Origin: CAYRGQ01 sp964423925
GTDB lineage: Bacteria; Bacteroidota; Bacteroidia; Sphingobacteriales; Sphingobacteriaceae
Direction of reading: 5' to 3'
Assembly: GCA_964423925.1 (NCBI GenBank)
Contig: CAYRGQ010000010.1
Span: 1-64,000 of the forward strand
Length of the DNA stretch: 64,000 nt
The notes below the pieces were generated by a model, which searched no databases, was not told the DNA's origin, and saw only the letters and a list, made by a program, of their open reading frames with translations. The position numbers were made by a program, and so were the translations under genes. Positions 18,044 to 27,431 of this stretch are shown here, piece after piece. The first letter of the stretch is position 1. Every line of letters begins with the position of its first letter.

Positions 18044-18685
18044 TTAACCGTAGAAAAACTCCTTCACACTGGGCGTACGCATCAAAGCGTCGTTAAACTC
18101 CGTAATCTTTTGCCGCTTGCCGCTTACCTCCACCACTAGGGACAGCTTGCCCCCGCTTTTGCTAATGGTTTTCCGCTTTGTCCGCACACCAAACCCGTTG
18201 GCTAGCTGCTGCAAGTCGGCAAAATGCTGCAGGTCCGTATCTTCAAAGGTTACCGACAGCGTGGCCGTCCAATAATTATTTGCAAAAAAAACTTCCAAAC
18301 GGCTAAATACCGTCAGGATAAGCAGCGTACAAAGCGTTAGCGTAAACGCCAACGGGTAATACCCGCTGCCAGACACCATACCGATACCCGCCGCAATCCA
18401 GATAACAGCGGCGGTGGTCAACCCCTGCACGGACACCTTGCCCTTGAAAATCACCCCCGCCCCAATGAAGCCGATGCCTGTGATGATATTGGCGGCAATG
18501 CGGTCGTCACTCGTAGCCCCGAAGCCGGACATCATGGTGAATACCGCCGCTCCTAGACAGATCAATACCACGGTCCTAAAACCAGCCGCCTTGTTTTTAA
18601 TTTCGCGCTCAGCTCCCACCACGCTGCCGCAAAGGACAGCCACCAACACATTCATCAAATCGTCATATTCGGGTAATAGTTCCAT
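18044..18685 (-). CDS. MgtC/SapB family membrane protein
   Basis: A 213-aa protein with four or five hydrophobic segments in its first ~140 residues. Family hallmarks are GSVVGAEREIKNKAAGFRT (~20-38), the GIGFIGAGVIFKG loop (~91-103) and GLTTAAVIWIAAGIGM (~108-123). The last ~80 residues form a cytosolic ACT-like domain. MgtC-type proteins influence adaptation to low Mg2+ and inhibit the ATP synthase in some pathogens; the function in this group is not established. A -7-like TATTTTAG lies at 18709-18716 on the minus strand, giving a leader of about 20 nt. Confidence 0.9.
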   Translation of the reverse strand: MELLPEYDDLMNVLVAVLCGSVVGAEREIKNKAAGFRTVVLICLGAAVFTMMSGFGATSDDRIAANIITGIGFIGAGVIFKGKVSVQGLTTAAVIWIAAGIGMVSGSGYYPLAFTLTLCTLLILTVFSRLEVFFANNYWTATLSVTFEDTDLQHFADLQQLANGFGVRTKRKTISKSGGKLSLVVEVSGKRQKITEFNDALMRTPSVKEFFYG

Positions 18686-18753
18686 GTCGTGCCGTTGTTG
18701 TCGTCTAGCTAAAATACAAAGAAAAGACGGGGTTGTTTGCGCTCGAGTACGAA

Positions 18754-19512
18754 CTAACGCTTGCCCGCATCCCGTTCTCGGACCACGTGTAGCTTCCGCC
18801 CTTTCAGGATTAGTCGGTATCCGTCCTTGTCGCGAAAATACTCATCTACCGCCATGCGGCATCCCGACCAATCCGAGTAATCGTCAAACACCATCACACC
18901 GCCCGGAGACAGGTTAGGCGCGATTTGCAGGAGACAGGTCATGACCGAGGCGTACCAATCGCAGTCGATGTGGGCAAACGCGACTGGTTCGTTGATGTAG
19001 AGCGTATCTTCGAAATATCCCTTAATCAGGCGGATGTTATGCTGATCTACAGGCAAACCGTAACGAGCCAAGTTTGTGGTCACTACCTCCTGCAAATTTT
19101 CGACGTAACCATAGTAAGTGTCGTCGCCCAATCCTCTCGATTGCCCACTCTTAATTTCCTCGTAGCGCGCATGCACGTCGACGCCGTCCTTTTCGGAAGG
19201 CGGCGGAATCAGACCAAAAGCATCATAGATGCGAAAGGTACGCTGTGTGGATTTCGCCGTACCGATAGCAATGGATGAGCCACCTAGCGCACAACCTGCT
19301 TCCACGAAGACACCAGGAATACCGGCCGCTTCCACCTCCTTGACAGCCCTGTAAAGATTCATGAGGTCTTTGCGCGTTAGATAGGTGAGATTGGCACGCT
19401 TGACGCTCAGCACCCGCGCTTTGTCGGGGTTGCTGGCTTGGTAAAGAAGAGTCTGGGCTCGGGTCAAAACGTGTTCGGCAAGCTGCTTCGCTCTAGCGGT
19501 AAGATGCATCAT
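18754..19512 (-). CDS. TylF/MycF-type class I SAM-dependent methyltransferase
   Basis: A 252-aa methyltransferase of the macrocin-O-methyltransferase (TylF/MycF) family. The SAM-binding region is GVFVEAGCALGGSSIAI. Metal-associated Asp residues appear in AHIDCDWYASVMTCL and VMVFDDYSDWSGCRMAVDEYF. A start at 19581 is possible in frame, but the TACATTTG promoter element at 19564-19571 would lie inside that extension, so the MMHLTARAK start at 19512 is chosen. It stands alone, without glycosyltransferases or polyketide genes, so it more likely modifies a surface glycan or small metabolite than an antibiotic. Substrate unknown. Confidence 0.85.
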   Translation of the reverse strand: MMHLTARAKQLAEHVLTRAQTLLYQASNPDKARVLSVKRANLTYLTRKDLMNLYRAVKEVEAAGIPGVFVEAGCALGGSSIAIGTAKSTQRTFRIYDAFGLIPPPSEKDGVDVHARYEEIKSGQSRGLGDDTYYGYVENLQEVVTTNLARYGLPVDQHNIRLIKGYFEDTLYINEPVAFAHIDCDWYASVMTCLLQIAPNLSPGGVMVFDDYSDWSGCRMAVDEYFRDKDGYRLILKGRKLHVVRERDAGKR

Positions 19513-19563
19513 AATTAAGTTTACTGCCCAGCGTGCGACCTTCTCCGACACTGGTATCGAGGA

Positions 19564-19571
19564 CAAATGTA
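19564..19571 (-). promoter_or_regulatory. -7 promoter element (TACATTTG) of the methyltransferase gene
   Basis: An exact match to TAnnTTTG on the minus strand, about 50 nt before the chosen ATG at 19512. No clear TTG at the -33 position. Confidence 0.5.
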
Positions 19572-19762
19572 AACAATGCACGTTATCGGTCGCAGGGAAA
19601 GTCGGTAAAAGTCAAAAAAGAAGCAGAAATTTTCGTTCCGTACGATGCGAGATCACGTGATGGGTGTAATGGTCGCTTGCGGCATGAGGAATCGTCCGGG
19701 CTAGCCTTGAAATTCCGCTGCGAACAGGCTTCTTAGCGGTAAGCATTGAAAATTAACCTTAT

Positions 19763-19799
19763 AAAAAACAAAAAAGCGAAGATGAAAATCTTCGCTTTT
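19763..19799 (-). terminator. Rho-independent terminator of tRNA-His
   Basis: A perfect 12-bp stem AAAAGCGAAGAT / ATCTTCGCTTTT with a 4-nt loop (19772-19799), then a T-rich tail on the minus strand, directly downstream of the tRNA. Confidence 0.85.
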
Positions 19800-19801
19800 C
19801 G

Positions 19802-19876
19802 GGTGAGTAATGGGGCTCGAACCCACGACCCCTAGAACCACAATCTAGTGCTCTAACCAACTGAGCTATACCCACC
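19802..19876 (-). tRNA. tRNA-His (GTG anticodon)
   Basis: On the minus strand the 75-nt sequence folds as a cloverleaf: the acceptor begins GGTGGGTA and ends TACTCACC. The extra 5' G (position -1) pairs with C73, the identity mark of tRNA-His. The D-arm is GCTC..GAGC, the anticodon stem CTAGA/TCTAG encloses TTGTGGT (anticodon GTG), and the T-arm has GGTTCGAGCC. The 3' CCA is not encoded. No integrase or duplicated tRNA end lies nearby, so it is not in use as an attachment site here. Confidence 0.96.
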
Positions 19877-19926
19877 GTCTTTAAGGTCTGCAAAAGTAAT
19901 AATTAAACCAATATGTAGCAACTAAA

Positions 19927-20006
19927 ACGTAAAAAATTACGTGCCGCCATGGCTAACTTTTCCAAAGCCGCGGGGCGCAAGCGCAATTGTGCGACCTTGG
20001 AAAAGT
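19927..20006. repeat. Nested inverted repeats downstream of htpG
   Basis: ACTTTTCCAA (19956-19965) and TTGGAAAAGT (19997-20006) form a perfect 10-bp pair enclosing a GC-rich region with smaller complementary pieces. ACGTAA..TTACGT follows at ~19927-19942. This may act as htpG transcript end or stabiliser; there is no proper T-tail. Confidence 0.4.
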
Positions 20007-20021
20007 GCTCGCCGTACGACC

Positions 20022-21929
20022 TTAGATGAGGCTGACGCTACGCTTGACAAAATTAGTCAGTTCAGCCCCAGTGAGCAAGCCACGCGAAAGCAGCGCCAAA
20101 TCAAAAGCCTGTTTGGCCAATTGCTGCTGTTCTTCCTCATTGTCGCCGGTCAAAATACGCTTGATAAGCGGATGGTTTCCGTTAACGGTTACTTTATAGT
20201 TGTCAGGCATCGTACCATAGAAACTCATGCCTCCGCCCGTCTGCGCCATGTCTTTCATGCGCCGCATAAACTCATCCACGGTAACCGTTACCGGCAATTC
20301 CTCTTCACTCAATGCCTCTACCTCTACCTTCATGTTGTCCTTATTGATGGCTTTTTCGAACAGCGAAACCGTCTGTTTGCTTTCCGCTTCGGTCAGTTCC
20401 AGTTTCTTGGCGTCCGCTCGCTGAATGAGCTTGTCAATGACGTCCGCATCCACACGCTTGAGCTGGGTTTTCTCATTCTTTTGCTCCACGTAAGAAACGA
20501 AGTGGCTATCGATCGGCGAATCCAATACTACGACGTCGTAGCCTTTGCCTTTTGCGGTGGCGATATAACTGTCTTGCTGGGCCACGTCGCTGGTATACAG
20601 ATAGACGACGTTTCCGTCCTTGTCTTCTTGGAGGTCCTTCACCTTGGCGGCATATTCCTTGAGCGTATAATATTCGCCTTCCGTATTGTGGAACATGCAG
20701 AATTCGTTGGCTTTCTCGGCAAATTTATCGTCGCTCAGCATGCCATACTTTACGAACAGACCAATATCCTTCCATTTCTCCTCGAAACCCTTGCGGTCGG
20801 CCTTAAAGATCTCGGCAAGTTTATCGGCCACTTTCTTAGTGATGTAGGTGTTGATTTTCTTCACGTTGCTGTCTGCCTGCAGGAAACTGCGCGACACGTT
20901 CAGCGGGATATCGGGTGAATCGATCACACCGTGCAACAGCATGAGGAACTCTGGAACGATGTCCTTCACTTCATCAGTGATGAAAACCTGACGCGAGTAG
21001 AGCTTAATCTTGTTTCGCTGTATTTCGAAATCGTTCTTCAGCTTCGGGAAGTACAGGATACCAGTTAGGTTGAACGGATAATCCACGTTGAGGTGGATCC
21101 AGAACAAAGGCTCGTCCATGGAGTAGGGATACAACTCACGGTAGAAATCGAGGTAATCCTCATCCTTCAATTCGGAGGGTGCCTTGGTCCAGGCGGGGTG
21201 CGTATTGTTAATGATATTGTCCACCTCCACCGATTTATATTTCGGCTTGCCATCCTTGTCCTCGCCGTCCGGCTCACTCGTCGTACGCGTCCCGAAACGA
21301 ATGGGCACCGGCAGGAACTTTCCGTACTTCTCCAATATCTCCTGTAGTCTGGACTTATTCAGAAACTCTACCGACTCGTCATTTATGTGCAGAATAATGT
21401 CGGTGCCGCGTTCAGTGCGGTTACCCTCGCTTATTTCGTAGGTCGTGCTGCCGTCGCACTCCCAGCGCGCAGGTGCCGCACCCTCCTGATAGGAAAGGCT
21501 CTGGATTTCTACCTTGTCTGCCACCATGAACGCGGAATAGAAACCGAGTCCGAACTTCCCAATAATCTCATTGGCATCCTTGGCCTCCTTGAATTTCTCC
21601 ACAAACTCGGTCGCGCCCGAAAACGCAATCTGGTTGATGTATTTTTTGATCTCCTCGGCGGTCATCCCGATACCTCGATCGGAAATCGTGACGGTCTTGG
21701 CTTTCTCGTCAAAGGATACGTCGACAATGAGGTCCCCGAGCTCGCCCGTGAATTGCCCCAACGAAGACAAGCGCTTAATTTTCTGTGTAGCGTCCACGGC
21801 GTTGGCGACCAACTCGCGCAGGAAAATCTCATTATCCGAATACAAAAACTTCTTGATGACGGGAAATATGTTCTCGGTATGGATGGAAATACTGCCCGTT
21901 TCCGACAAGTTTGCTTCTTTTGCTGCCAT
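20022..21929 (-). CDS. htpG: Molecular chaperone HtpG (Hsp90 family)
   Basis: A 635-aa bacterial Hsp90. The N-terminal ATPase domain shows ENIFPVIKKFLYSDNEIFLRE split over residues ~19-40, DRGIGMT, and GKFGLGFYSAFMVADKV. The middle domain follows (LYPYSMDEPLFWIHLNVDYPF, YSRQVFITD, GVIDSPDIPLNVSRSFLQ), then the C-terminal dimerisation region. Length is normal for the family. It acts as a cytosolic ATP-driven chaperone dimer in protein folding and stress. It is a single-gene unit with its own upstream gap of about 130 nt; no heat-shock operator such as CIRCE is visible. Confidence 0.97.
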   Translation of the reverse strand: MAAKEANLSETGSISIHTENIFPVIKKFLYSDNEIFLRELVANAVDATQKIKRLSSLGQFTGELGDLIVDVSFDEKAKTVTISDRGIGMTAEEIKKYINQIAFSGATEFVEKFKEAKDANEIIGKFGLGFYSAFMVADKVEIQSLSYQEGAAPARWECDGSTTYEISEGNRTERGTDIILHINDESVEFLNKSRLQEILEKYGKFLPVPIRFGTRTTSEPDGEDKDGKPKYKSVEVDNIINNTHPAWTKAPSELKDEDYLDFYRELYPYSMDEPLFWIHLNVDYPFNLTGILYFPKLKNDFEIQRNKIKLYSRQVFITDEVKDIVPEFLMLLHGVIDSPDIPLNVSRSFLQADSNVKKINTYITKKVADKLAEIFKADRKGFEEKWKDIGLFVKYGMLSDDKFAEKANEFCMFHNTEGEYYTLKEYAAKVKDLQEDKDGNVVYLYTSDVAQQDSYIATAKGKGYDVVVLDSPIDSHFVSYVEQKNEKTQLKRVDADVIDKLIQRADAKKLELTEAESKQTVSLFEKAINKDNMKVEVEALSEEELPVTVTVDEFMRRMKDMAQTGGGMSFYGTMPDNYKVTVNGNHPLIKRILTGDNEEEQQQLAKQAFDLALLSRGLLTGAELTNFVKRSVSLI

Positions 21930-22061
21930 AACTATCTGCTTTGTTTATACGTTTAAGTGGTATTACAATCACATCATCCTAACCAACAAATGTTCCAATG
22001 GCGTAGAATGCGACAGGATGTCAGGAACGCGTAGGCCGTCCTGACAACGGCACGGCTAAGC

Positions 22062-22097
22062 AAAAAAAAACCAACGGGCGTTTATTCCCGTTAGGTT
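22062..22097 (-). terminator. Rho-independent terminator of the porin gene
   Basis: AACCTAACGGG / CCCGTTGGTT stem (one bulge) followed on the minus strand by nine T residues, about 30 nt past the porin stop codon. Confidence 0.85.
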
Positions 22098-22124
22098 TTG
22101 AAAAGCAGGGAAATTTGGCGATCG

Positions 22125-23150
22125 CTAGAAGGCGTATACGACAGCCAGCGAAAATTGCGAAGCACTCCGCGTCACCCCAAGGTCCATATCTTTGAAAAAC
22201 ATGGGTTCAGACCCATTGTCGAACCTGACCTCGGGTATGAGGGTAAGTGACCCGGCCTTGGCATGCGCAGAAAGCGTAAAACCCATCACGGATTCGCCGC
22301 CCGGCACGAAGGCCCAGCCCGCTTCCTTTTCCGCGTAATACTCGCCTCGGGCGCCCAATGCAAAGGCCTCCGAAAGTCCATACTCCACATACAAGGCACC
22401 GCCGCCGTACCCGCCCGTTTCGGGGCCAGCGTCCGAAAAGTCAGCAGCATTAAGCCCGAGCTTAAAAGCGTCAGTCACCTGATAGGACGTGGTGAAGTCA
22501 ACAATGGTTCCGGTAGATCCCGTCAGGACGTTAATGTACGCATCCCAGCCGTCCACCGGCGTCAAGGCAAGCTGCGCGCCGAAATCCGACACGCCGTCGA
22601 AATCCTGGTAAACGTTCCAGTCGTTGAACAATCCGGCCATCAGTGACACCCGGTCAGAAAAAGCGTAGGTAGCCTTGATACCCGCGTTCTGAAACGGGCC
22701 GGCCGAGAAAAGGTAAGATGTAGAGTAGTGGAAATTAGCTGTCGGCGATATCACTTCGTAACCGATAAACGTGCCCATAAAGCCCGCTGTCATCGAAAAC
22801 TGATCTGAAAACGCATAGTTAACATACAAGTTTTGGATATGGAACGAGTTCCCGTCATTGCCGCTCAGCAAGGATTGGTACTGGCCCCTGGGTCCGAAGG
22901 ACACGTCGCCGACGAAGGACGCCTTGCCGATCGTCTGGCCCACGATGAGGTTAACCATCCCGAGGGACACGGAATTCTGCTCGTTGGCAAACGCCGTTTG
23001 GATGTTGCCGATTCCACCTTCATCGCGGTATCCCGAAAAGTCGTACTTGTAATAAGCGTCTACTGAACCTGAGATCGTTAGGCCTTCTTGCTGGGCCGAA
23101 ACGTGCGAAGCCACCAAGAATAGGCTTCCTAGCACAAAAAATTTTTTCAT
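22125..23150 (-). CDS. Outer-membrane porin (OmpL-like, BBP2 type)
   Basis: A 341-aa outer-membrane protein: signal peptide MKKFFVLGSLFLVASHVSAQ, then GLTISGSVDAYYKYDFSGY and a succession of amphipathic strands, ending with the C-terminal aromatic FSLAVVYAF. This pattern belongs to the OmpL-like beta-barrel porin-2 family (putative porins). In Bacteroidota these genes frequently sit beside ammonium transporter genes, as here: amt lies 139 nt upstream on the same strand. A role in outer-membrane passage of ammonium or small solutes is inferred from this pairing, not demonstrated. Confidence 0.85.
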   Translation of the reverse strand: MKKFFVLGSLFLVASHVSAQQEGLTISGSVDAYYKYDFSGYRDEGGIGNIQTAFANEQNSVSLGMVNLIVGQTIGKASFVGDVSFGPRGQYQSLLSGNDGNSFHIQNLYVNYAFSDQFSMTAGFMGTFIGYEVISPTANFHYSTSYLFSAGPFQNAGIKATYAFSDRVSLMAGLFNDWNVYQDFDGVSDFGAQLALTPVDGWDAYINVLTGSTGTIVDFTTSYQVTDAFKLGLNAADFSDAGPETGGYGGGALYVEYGLSEAFALGARGEYYAEKEAGWAFVPGGESVMGFTLSAHAKAGSLTLIPEVRFDNGSEPMFFKDMDLGVTRSASQFSLAVVYAF

Positions 23151-23289
23151 CTTTGTTGTTAATTAGCTGGCTTTGCGTTAAGCGTAGTTTCCAGACCTGC
23201 TTAGCCAAAGCCGTTAAATAATGGGTTGGGCTGGGGGTAGCGTAGTCGCTCGTTGCACTGGCTACCCCCACAACCTGTATAATACTGTG

Positions 23290-24600
23290 TTACAAGGTTT
23301 CGCCGTGCTGGGTGATATCCAGTCCGCGCTCCTCTTCTTCGGGGGTTACCCGCAACCGAATGATCAAGTCCGTAATCTTAAGCAAGGCAAAGGCCATGAC
23401 GAAGGTAAAGGCTACGGCGCCGATCAACCCGATCAGATGGGCGGTGAACAAGCCAGTCTGGCCGAAGAACAACCCATCCGTCGTGACTACCTCGTTGATG
23501 GTGTGCGTGGCGAATACGCCTGTGAGCACCATCCCTACCATACCACCTACACCATGGCTTGGGAATACATCCAGCGTATCATCCACGCCTGAACGCGTCC
23601 GCCACTCGACAACGAGTCGGCTGATAATGGCCGCCACAACGCCGATGATAAGGGAATGGCTAACCGTGACGAATCCCGCCGCTGGCGTGATTGCCACCAG
23701 ACCGACCACTACGCCGATGCACACCCCTACCGCCGTTGGCTTCTTGCCGCGCGCCGCGTCGAAGAAAATCCAGGCCAGTGCGGCGGCGCCGGAAGCTGTA
23801 CTCGTAGTAGCCAAAGCCGATGCCGCCAAACTGTTAGCTCCAAAAGCCGAACCGGCATTGAATCCGAACCAACCGAACCAAAGCAAGCCCGTACCGAGAA
23901 GGACGTAAGTGACACGCGCGGGGTTTGAGCCGCTGGCGTCGTTACCGCGCTTGAGGTAAAGGGCTGAAGCCAGTGCCGTAACACCCGCCGACATGTGAAC
24001 AACCGTACCCCCTGCAAAATCCAGCACGCCCATACCAGCAAGTATCCCGTCAGGATGCCAGGTGGCGTGGGCCAACGGCGCGTAGATGAAAATAAAGAAG
24101 AGCACCAGGAACAGAATGTAAGACTTAAACCGAATCCGCTCGGCAAATGCGCCCGTTATAAGGGCTGGCGTGATGATGGCAAACTTGAGCTGGTACATCG
24201 CAAACAAAGCGAATGGAATCGTGGGCGCGCCAGCCCAGTTAGGGCCACCTACGACACCTTCAAGCATAAAGAAGGTGGCCGGATTGCCGATGATACCCCC
24301 AATGGACTCGCCGAAGACTAAGCTAAAGCCGAACACTACCCAGATGACCGCTACCACGGCCATACAGATAAAACTTTGGAACATCGTTGAGATCACATTC
24401 TTCTTTTTCACCATCCCACCGTAAAAGAAGGCTAGCCCCGGGGTCATGATGAGCACTAACGCCGTAGCGGCAAGCATCCACGCTACGTCAGCTCCGTCGA
24501 TCTCCGTTTCGGAGCCGCTCGGCAGTGCGGGAAAGAAAAATGCCAGAAAAGCAACGATGAGCAGCAGCAAAAATGGCAAGATTGATTTTTTTGTCTCCAT
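23290..24600 (-). CDS. amt: Ammonium transporter (Amt family)
   Basis: A 436-aa Amt/Rh channel. An N-terminal hydrophobic leader precedes the first Amt helix (DVAWMLAATALVLIMTPGLAFFYGG, split across ~38-62). The signature DFAGGTVVHMSAGVTALASAL carries the first pore His, and PSHGVGGMVGMVLTGVFA carries the second. The C-terminal tail ends RVTPEEEERGLDITQHGETL, the usual cytosolic regulatory end. No GlnK/PII gene follows, which is unusual outside Bacteroidota; the next gene is a porin. Two dyads lie within 70 nt before the start and may mediate nitrogen control. Confidence 0.96.
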   Translation of the reverse strand: METKKSILPFLLLLIVAFLAFFFPALPSGSETEIDGADVAWMLAATALVLIMTPGLAFFYGGMVKKKNVISTMFQSFICMAVVAVIWVVFGFSLVFGESIGGIIGNPATFFMLEGVVGGPNWAGAPTIPFALFAMYQLKFAIITPALITGAFAERIRFKSYILFLVLFFIFIYAPLAHATWHPDGILAGMGVLDFAGGTVVHMSAGVTALASALYLKRGNDASGSNPARVTYVLLGTGLLWFGWFGFNAGSAFGANSLAASALATTSTASGAAALAWIFFDAARGKKPTAVGVCIGVVVGLVAITPAAGFVTVSHSLIIGVVAAIISRLVVEWRTRSGVDDTLDVFPSHGVGGMVGMVLTGVFATHTINEVVTTDGLFFGQTGLFTAHLIGLIGAVAFTFVMAFALLKITDLIIRLRVTPEEEERGLDITQHGETL

Positions 24601-24636
24601 AAAATGAATTTTTGGTTGTAAATGAGATTAAAAATT

Positions 24637-24666
24637 AACATTGTACCAATGTTCTTCACAAATGTG
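24637..24666. promoter_or_regulatory. Twin dyads upstream of amt (putative operator)
   Basis: AACATTG-TAC-CAATGTT (24637-24653) is a perfect 7-3-7 dyad, centred 45 nt before the amt ATG. CACAAATGTG (24657-24666) is a second palindrome 3 nt further upstream. Position close to the start suits a transcription factor site. No sigma-54 promoter was found. Confidence 0.45.
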
Positions 24667-24930
24667 TGCAAATATTTTATAAAATCTATACTTTTTTTTA
24701 GAAAAATTTAAACAAACATCATTTTACATCGACAAATCCAACACAAAATCTTATTTTATAACATGTTTTATAAAAAATACCGCAGACTGCAACACCAAAA
24801 CGCAAATATTTATATGACAATTAAGAATTTGATTAAATTTTAGATGCAATATCTTGATGACATGACACTAAAACCAAAAACACACCCGTTACTAAGCCCC
24901 AAAACCCCTCAAACACTAACCAGAACCGGC
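24667..24930. other. AT-rich intergenic region upstream of amt
   Basis: Very AT-rich compared with the flanking genes and without a supported reading frame. It contains another perfect dyad, TTTTATAA-CATGTT-TTATAAAA (24754-24775), about 160 nt upstream of amt. It probably holds promoter and regulatory sequence only. Confidence 0.5.
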
Positions 24931-24972
24931 TAAAAACAAAAAACCCAAAAAGAATTTCTTCTTTTTGGGTTT
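24931..24972 (-). terminator. Rho-independent terminator of purL
   Basis: A perfect 14-bp stem AAACCCAAAAAGAA / TTCTTTTTGGGTTT with a 4-nt loop (24941-24972), then TTTGTTTTTA on the minus strand, 57 nt past the purL stop. Confidence 0.9.
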
Positions 24973-25029
24973 ACGGATGCAAAAAACTTCCGATTGTAAG
25001 CGTCACCTACAACGCTTGGGCGTCGAAAA

Positions 25030-27258
25030 TCATTCTCCTAATATACCTGGCAATACGCTTTCGTAAACTTCACTCGCTTGGGTAACGGAATCCCAAGTCT
25101 CCCCATCTACCACAAAGCCGTTCTTGGTGACGGCGCCGAGCAGCGAGAATTCAACGTCTGACGCGGCGAGCAGTTCCACAAGCGCTTCTTGTTGCTCCGG
25201 TTTTACGGACACGACTACCCGGCCTTGGGCTTCGCCAAACAGAAACGCGTCCTTGCGGATCTCGCTATCCGTATCAATCGCAAATCCCAATCCGCCGGCC
25301 ATCGCCGATTCAGCCAACGCGATGTACAGACCTCCGTCCGAAACATCATGCGCGGATTCGACCAAACGCCCACCGATGAGCTGCTTGATGACTTGATGGG
25401 TTTCGTACTCTTTGTCCAAATCAAAATACGGTGCCGGCGATTCCTTGATTTGATGGAAAGAAGCCAGATATTGGGAAGACGCGATGTCGTTTTTCGATTC
25501 GCCAATGAGGTAGATAAAATCGCCTTCGTTCTTGAAATCGAGGGTCATCATATTCGATGCGTCTTCCAATACACCCAGCATACCGATGGTTGGGGTGGGG
25601 AAAACCGCCCCCCCATCACTCGACTGGTTGTAGAAACTGACGTTGCCGCCGGTAACGGGGGTCTCAAACTTAATGCAAGCCTCGCTCATTCCCTTAATGG
25701 CGTGAACAAACTGCCAGTACACTTCCGGATTATAGGGGTTGCCAAAATTCAAGCAGTTGGTGATGGCCGATGGCTCGCCGCCCGCGCAGGTAATGTTTCG
25801 TGCGGCCTCAGCGACGGCAATAGCGCAGCCTACCCGTGGATCAGCGTTCACATATCGCGCGTTGCAGTCCACCGTCAACGCAATAGCTTTTTTGGTTCCT
25901 TTGATTGCGACGACCGCGGCGTCGCTCGGACGGTTGGTCGTCATTGTCGCGGTTCCCACCATCGAGTCGTACTGCTGGCTCACCCAGCGCTTGGAGGCGA
26001 TATTCGGGTGCGACAGCAAGTGGCGCGCCACTTCGCGCAAGTCCGCAGGTTCCGCTACGTCTTCGATTTTGAACTTCTTATAGGCCTGGAAGTACGCAGG
26101 CTCTTTATACTCGCGGTGATAGACCGGCGCGCCGCCGCCTAGCACCAAATCGTCTGCAGGCACATCGGCCACCAGTTCTCCATTCATGTAGTACTCCAGA
26201 CGCTTCGTGTCGGTTACCTCGCCGATGATGGCGCAATTGAGGTCCCACTTATCGAAGATAGCTTCTACTTCGGCCTCGCGTCCTTTCTCCACCACGATGA
26301 GCATGCGCTCTTGCGACTCGGAAAGCAGGATTTCGAACGGTTTCATGTTGGCTTGGCGAGTAGGCACCTTATCGAGGTCGATCCGCATACCGTGCTCCCC
26401 TTTGGCCGACATCTCCGAGTTCGAGCAGATGATGCCTGCGGCTCCCATGTCCTGCATGCCGATGACGGCACCCGACTTGATGACCTCGAGGGTTGCCTCC
26501 AACAAGAGTTTCTCTTGGAAGGGGTCGCCCACCTGCACAGCGGGCAGGTCATTAATGGAGTCTTCGGAAATATCTTTAGAGGCAAAGGCAGCCCCATGGA
26601 TACCGTCTTTGCCCGTCGCGGAGCCCACGATATAAACTGGGTTGCCTACTCCATAAGAAGTCGCCGATACAGTTTCCCCCGCCTTAACGATGCCCGCCGA
26701 CATTGCATTAACCAGTGGATTAACTTGGTAGCATTCATCAAAGAACACTTCGCCACCCACGGTGGGAATGCCAAAAGCATTGCCGTAGTCCCCGATTCCT
26801 TTCACCACACCCTTAATCAGCCACTGGGTACGGGGATGGTTGATGTCGCCAAACCGCAATGAGTTGAGCTGCGCCACGGGACGAGCGCCCATCGTAAAAA
26901 TATCCCGGTTGATTCCGCCTACGCCTGTTGCGGCTCCTTGATAAGGCTCCAGAGCAGAGGGGTGGTTGTGCGACTCGATCTTAAAGGCGCAGCCTATACC
27001 GTCGCCGATATCGACCAAACCCGCATTCTCCTCGCCAGCCGCGGCCAGCATATGCGGCCCTTCCTTGGGAAGGGTCTTCAACCACACGATTGAGTTTTTA
27101 TAGGAGCAGTGCTCGCTCCACATCACCGAGAAGATAGACAACTCCGTGAAATTGGGTACGCGGCCCAGAATCTCCTGAATACGGTCAAACTCTTCGGGCA
27201 ACAAGCCAAGCTCCTTGGCGGTCTCTACGGTGGTTAAATCCTGTGTTTTCAATTGCAA
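25030..27258 (-). CDS. purL: Phosphoribosylformylglycinamidine synthase subunit PurL
   Basis: A 742-aa protein of the short PurL type, which catalyses the ATP-dependent FGAR to FGAM step of purine synthesis and needs separate PurQ and PurS partners. Hallmarks: MWSEHCSYKNS (~46-56), IESHNHPSALEPYQGAATGVGG (~94-115, given in part), MQDMGAAGI, MTTNRPSDAA and ESAHDVSDGGL. The length excludes the large ~1,200-aa fused form also found in Bacteroidota. No purQ or purS lies nearby. The promoter at 27291-27320 makes it a single-gene unit. Confidence 0.96.
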   Translation of the reverse strand: MQLKTQDLTTVETAKELGLLPEEFDRIQEILGRVPNFTELSIFSVMWSEHCSYKNSIVWLKTLPKEGPHMLAAAGEENAGLVDIGDGIGCAFKIESHNHPSALEPYQGAATGVGGINRDIFTMGARPVAQLNSLRFGDINHPRTQWLIKGVVKGIGDYGNAFGIPTVGGEVFFDECYQVNPLVNAMSAGIVKAGETVSATSYGVGNPVYIVGSATGKDGIHGAAFASKDISEDSINDLPAVQVGDPFQEKLLLEATLEVIKSGAVIGMQDMGAAGIICSNSEMSAKGEHGMRIDLDKVPTRQANMKPFEILLSESQERMLIVVEKGREAEVEAIFDKWDLNCAIIGEVTDTKRLEYYMNGELVADVPADDLVLGGGAPVYHREYKEPAYFQAYKKFKIEDVAEPADLREVARHLLSHPNIASKRWVSQQYDSMVGTATMTTNRPSDAAVVAIKGTKKAIALTVDCNARYVNADPRVGCAIAVAEAARNITCAGGEPSAITNCLNFGNPYNPEVYWQFVHAIKGMSEACIKFETPVTGGNVSFYNQSSDGGAVFPTPTIGMLGVLEDASNMMTLDFKNEGDFIYLIGESKNDIASSQYLASFHQIKESPAPYFDLDKEYETHQVIKQLIGGRLVESAHDVSDGGLYIALAESAMAGGLGFAIDTDSEIRKDAFLFGEAQGRVVVSVKPEQQEALVELLAASDVEFSLLGAVTKNGFVVDGETWDSVTQASEVYESVLPGILGE

Positions 27259-27290
27259 AGCATTAAAAAATGAAAGGTAAAGTATGTGCG

Positions 27291-27320
27291 CAAAAATAGG
27301 AATAATTCATGAGTAGCCAA
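27291..27320 (-). promoter_or_regulatory. Promoter of purL
   Basis: On the minus strand TTG (27320-27318), a 19-nt spacer and TATTTTTG (27298-27291) match the Bacteroidota -33/-7 consensus. The -7 element is about 32 nt before the purL ATG. Confidence 0.65.
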
Positions 27321-27431
27321 CATATCGGCGGGTTTAATTCGGTTATGCGGGTCGCATCGCGCGGGGTCGCCGTTATATTAACACCCAGGTCAGACTCCAT
27401 TCGCAAAAAAGTTCTAATTTTACGCTCGACG

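Noticed and set aside
19802..19876. tRNA-His as an integration site of a genomic island
   Set aside because: No integrase, no repeated tRNA 3' end and no change of gene type on either side; the flanks are housekeeping genes.
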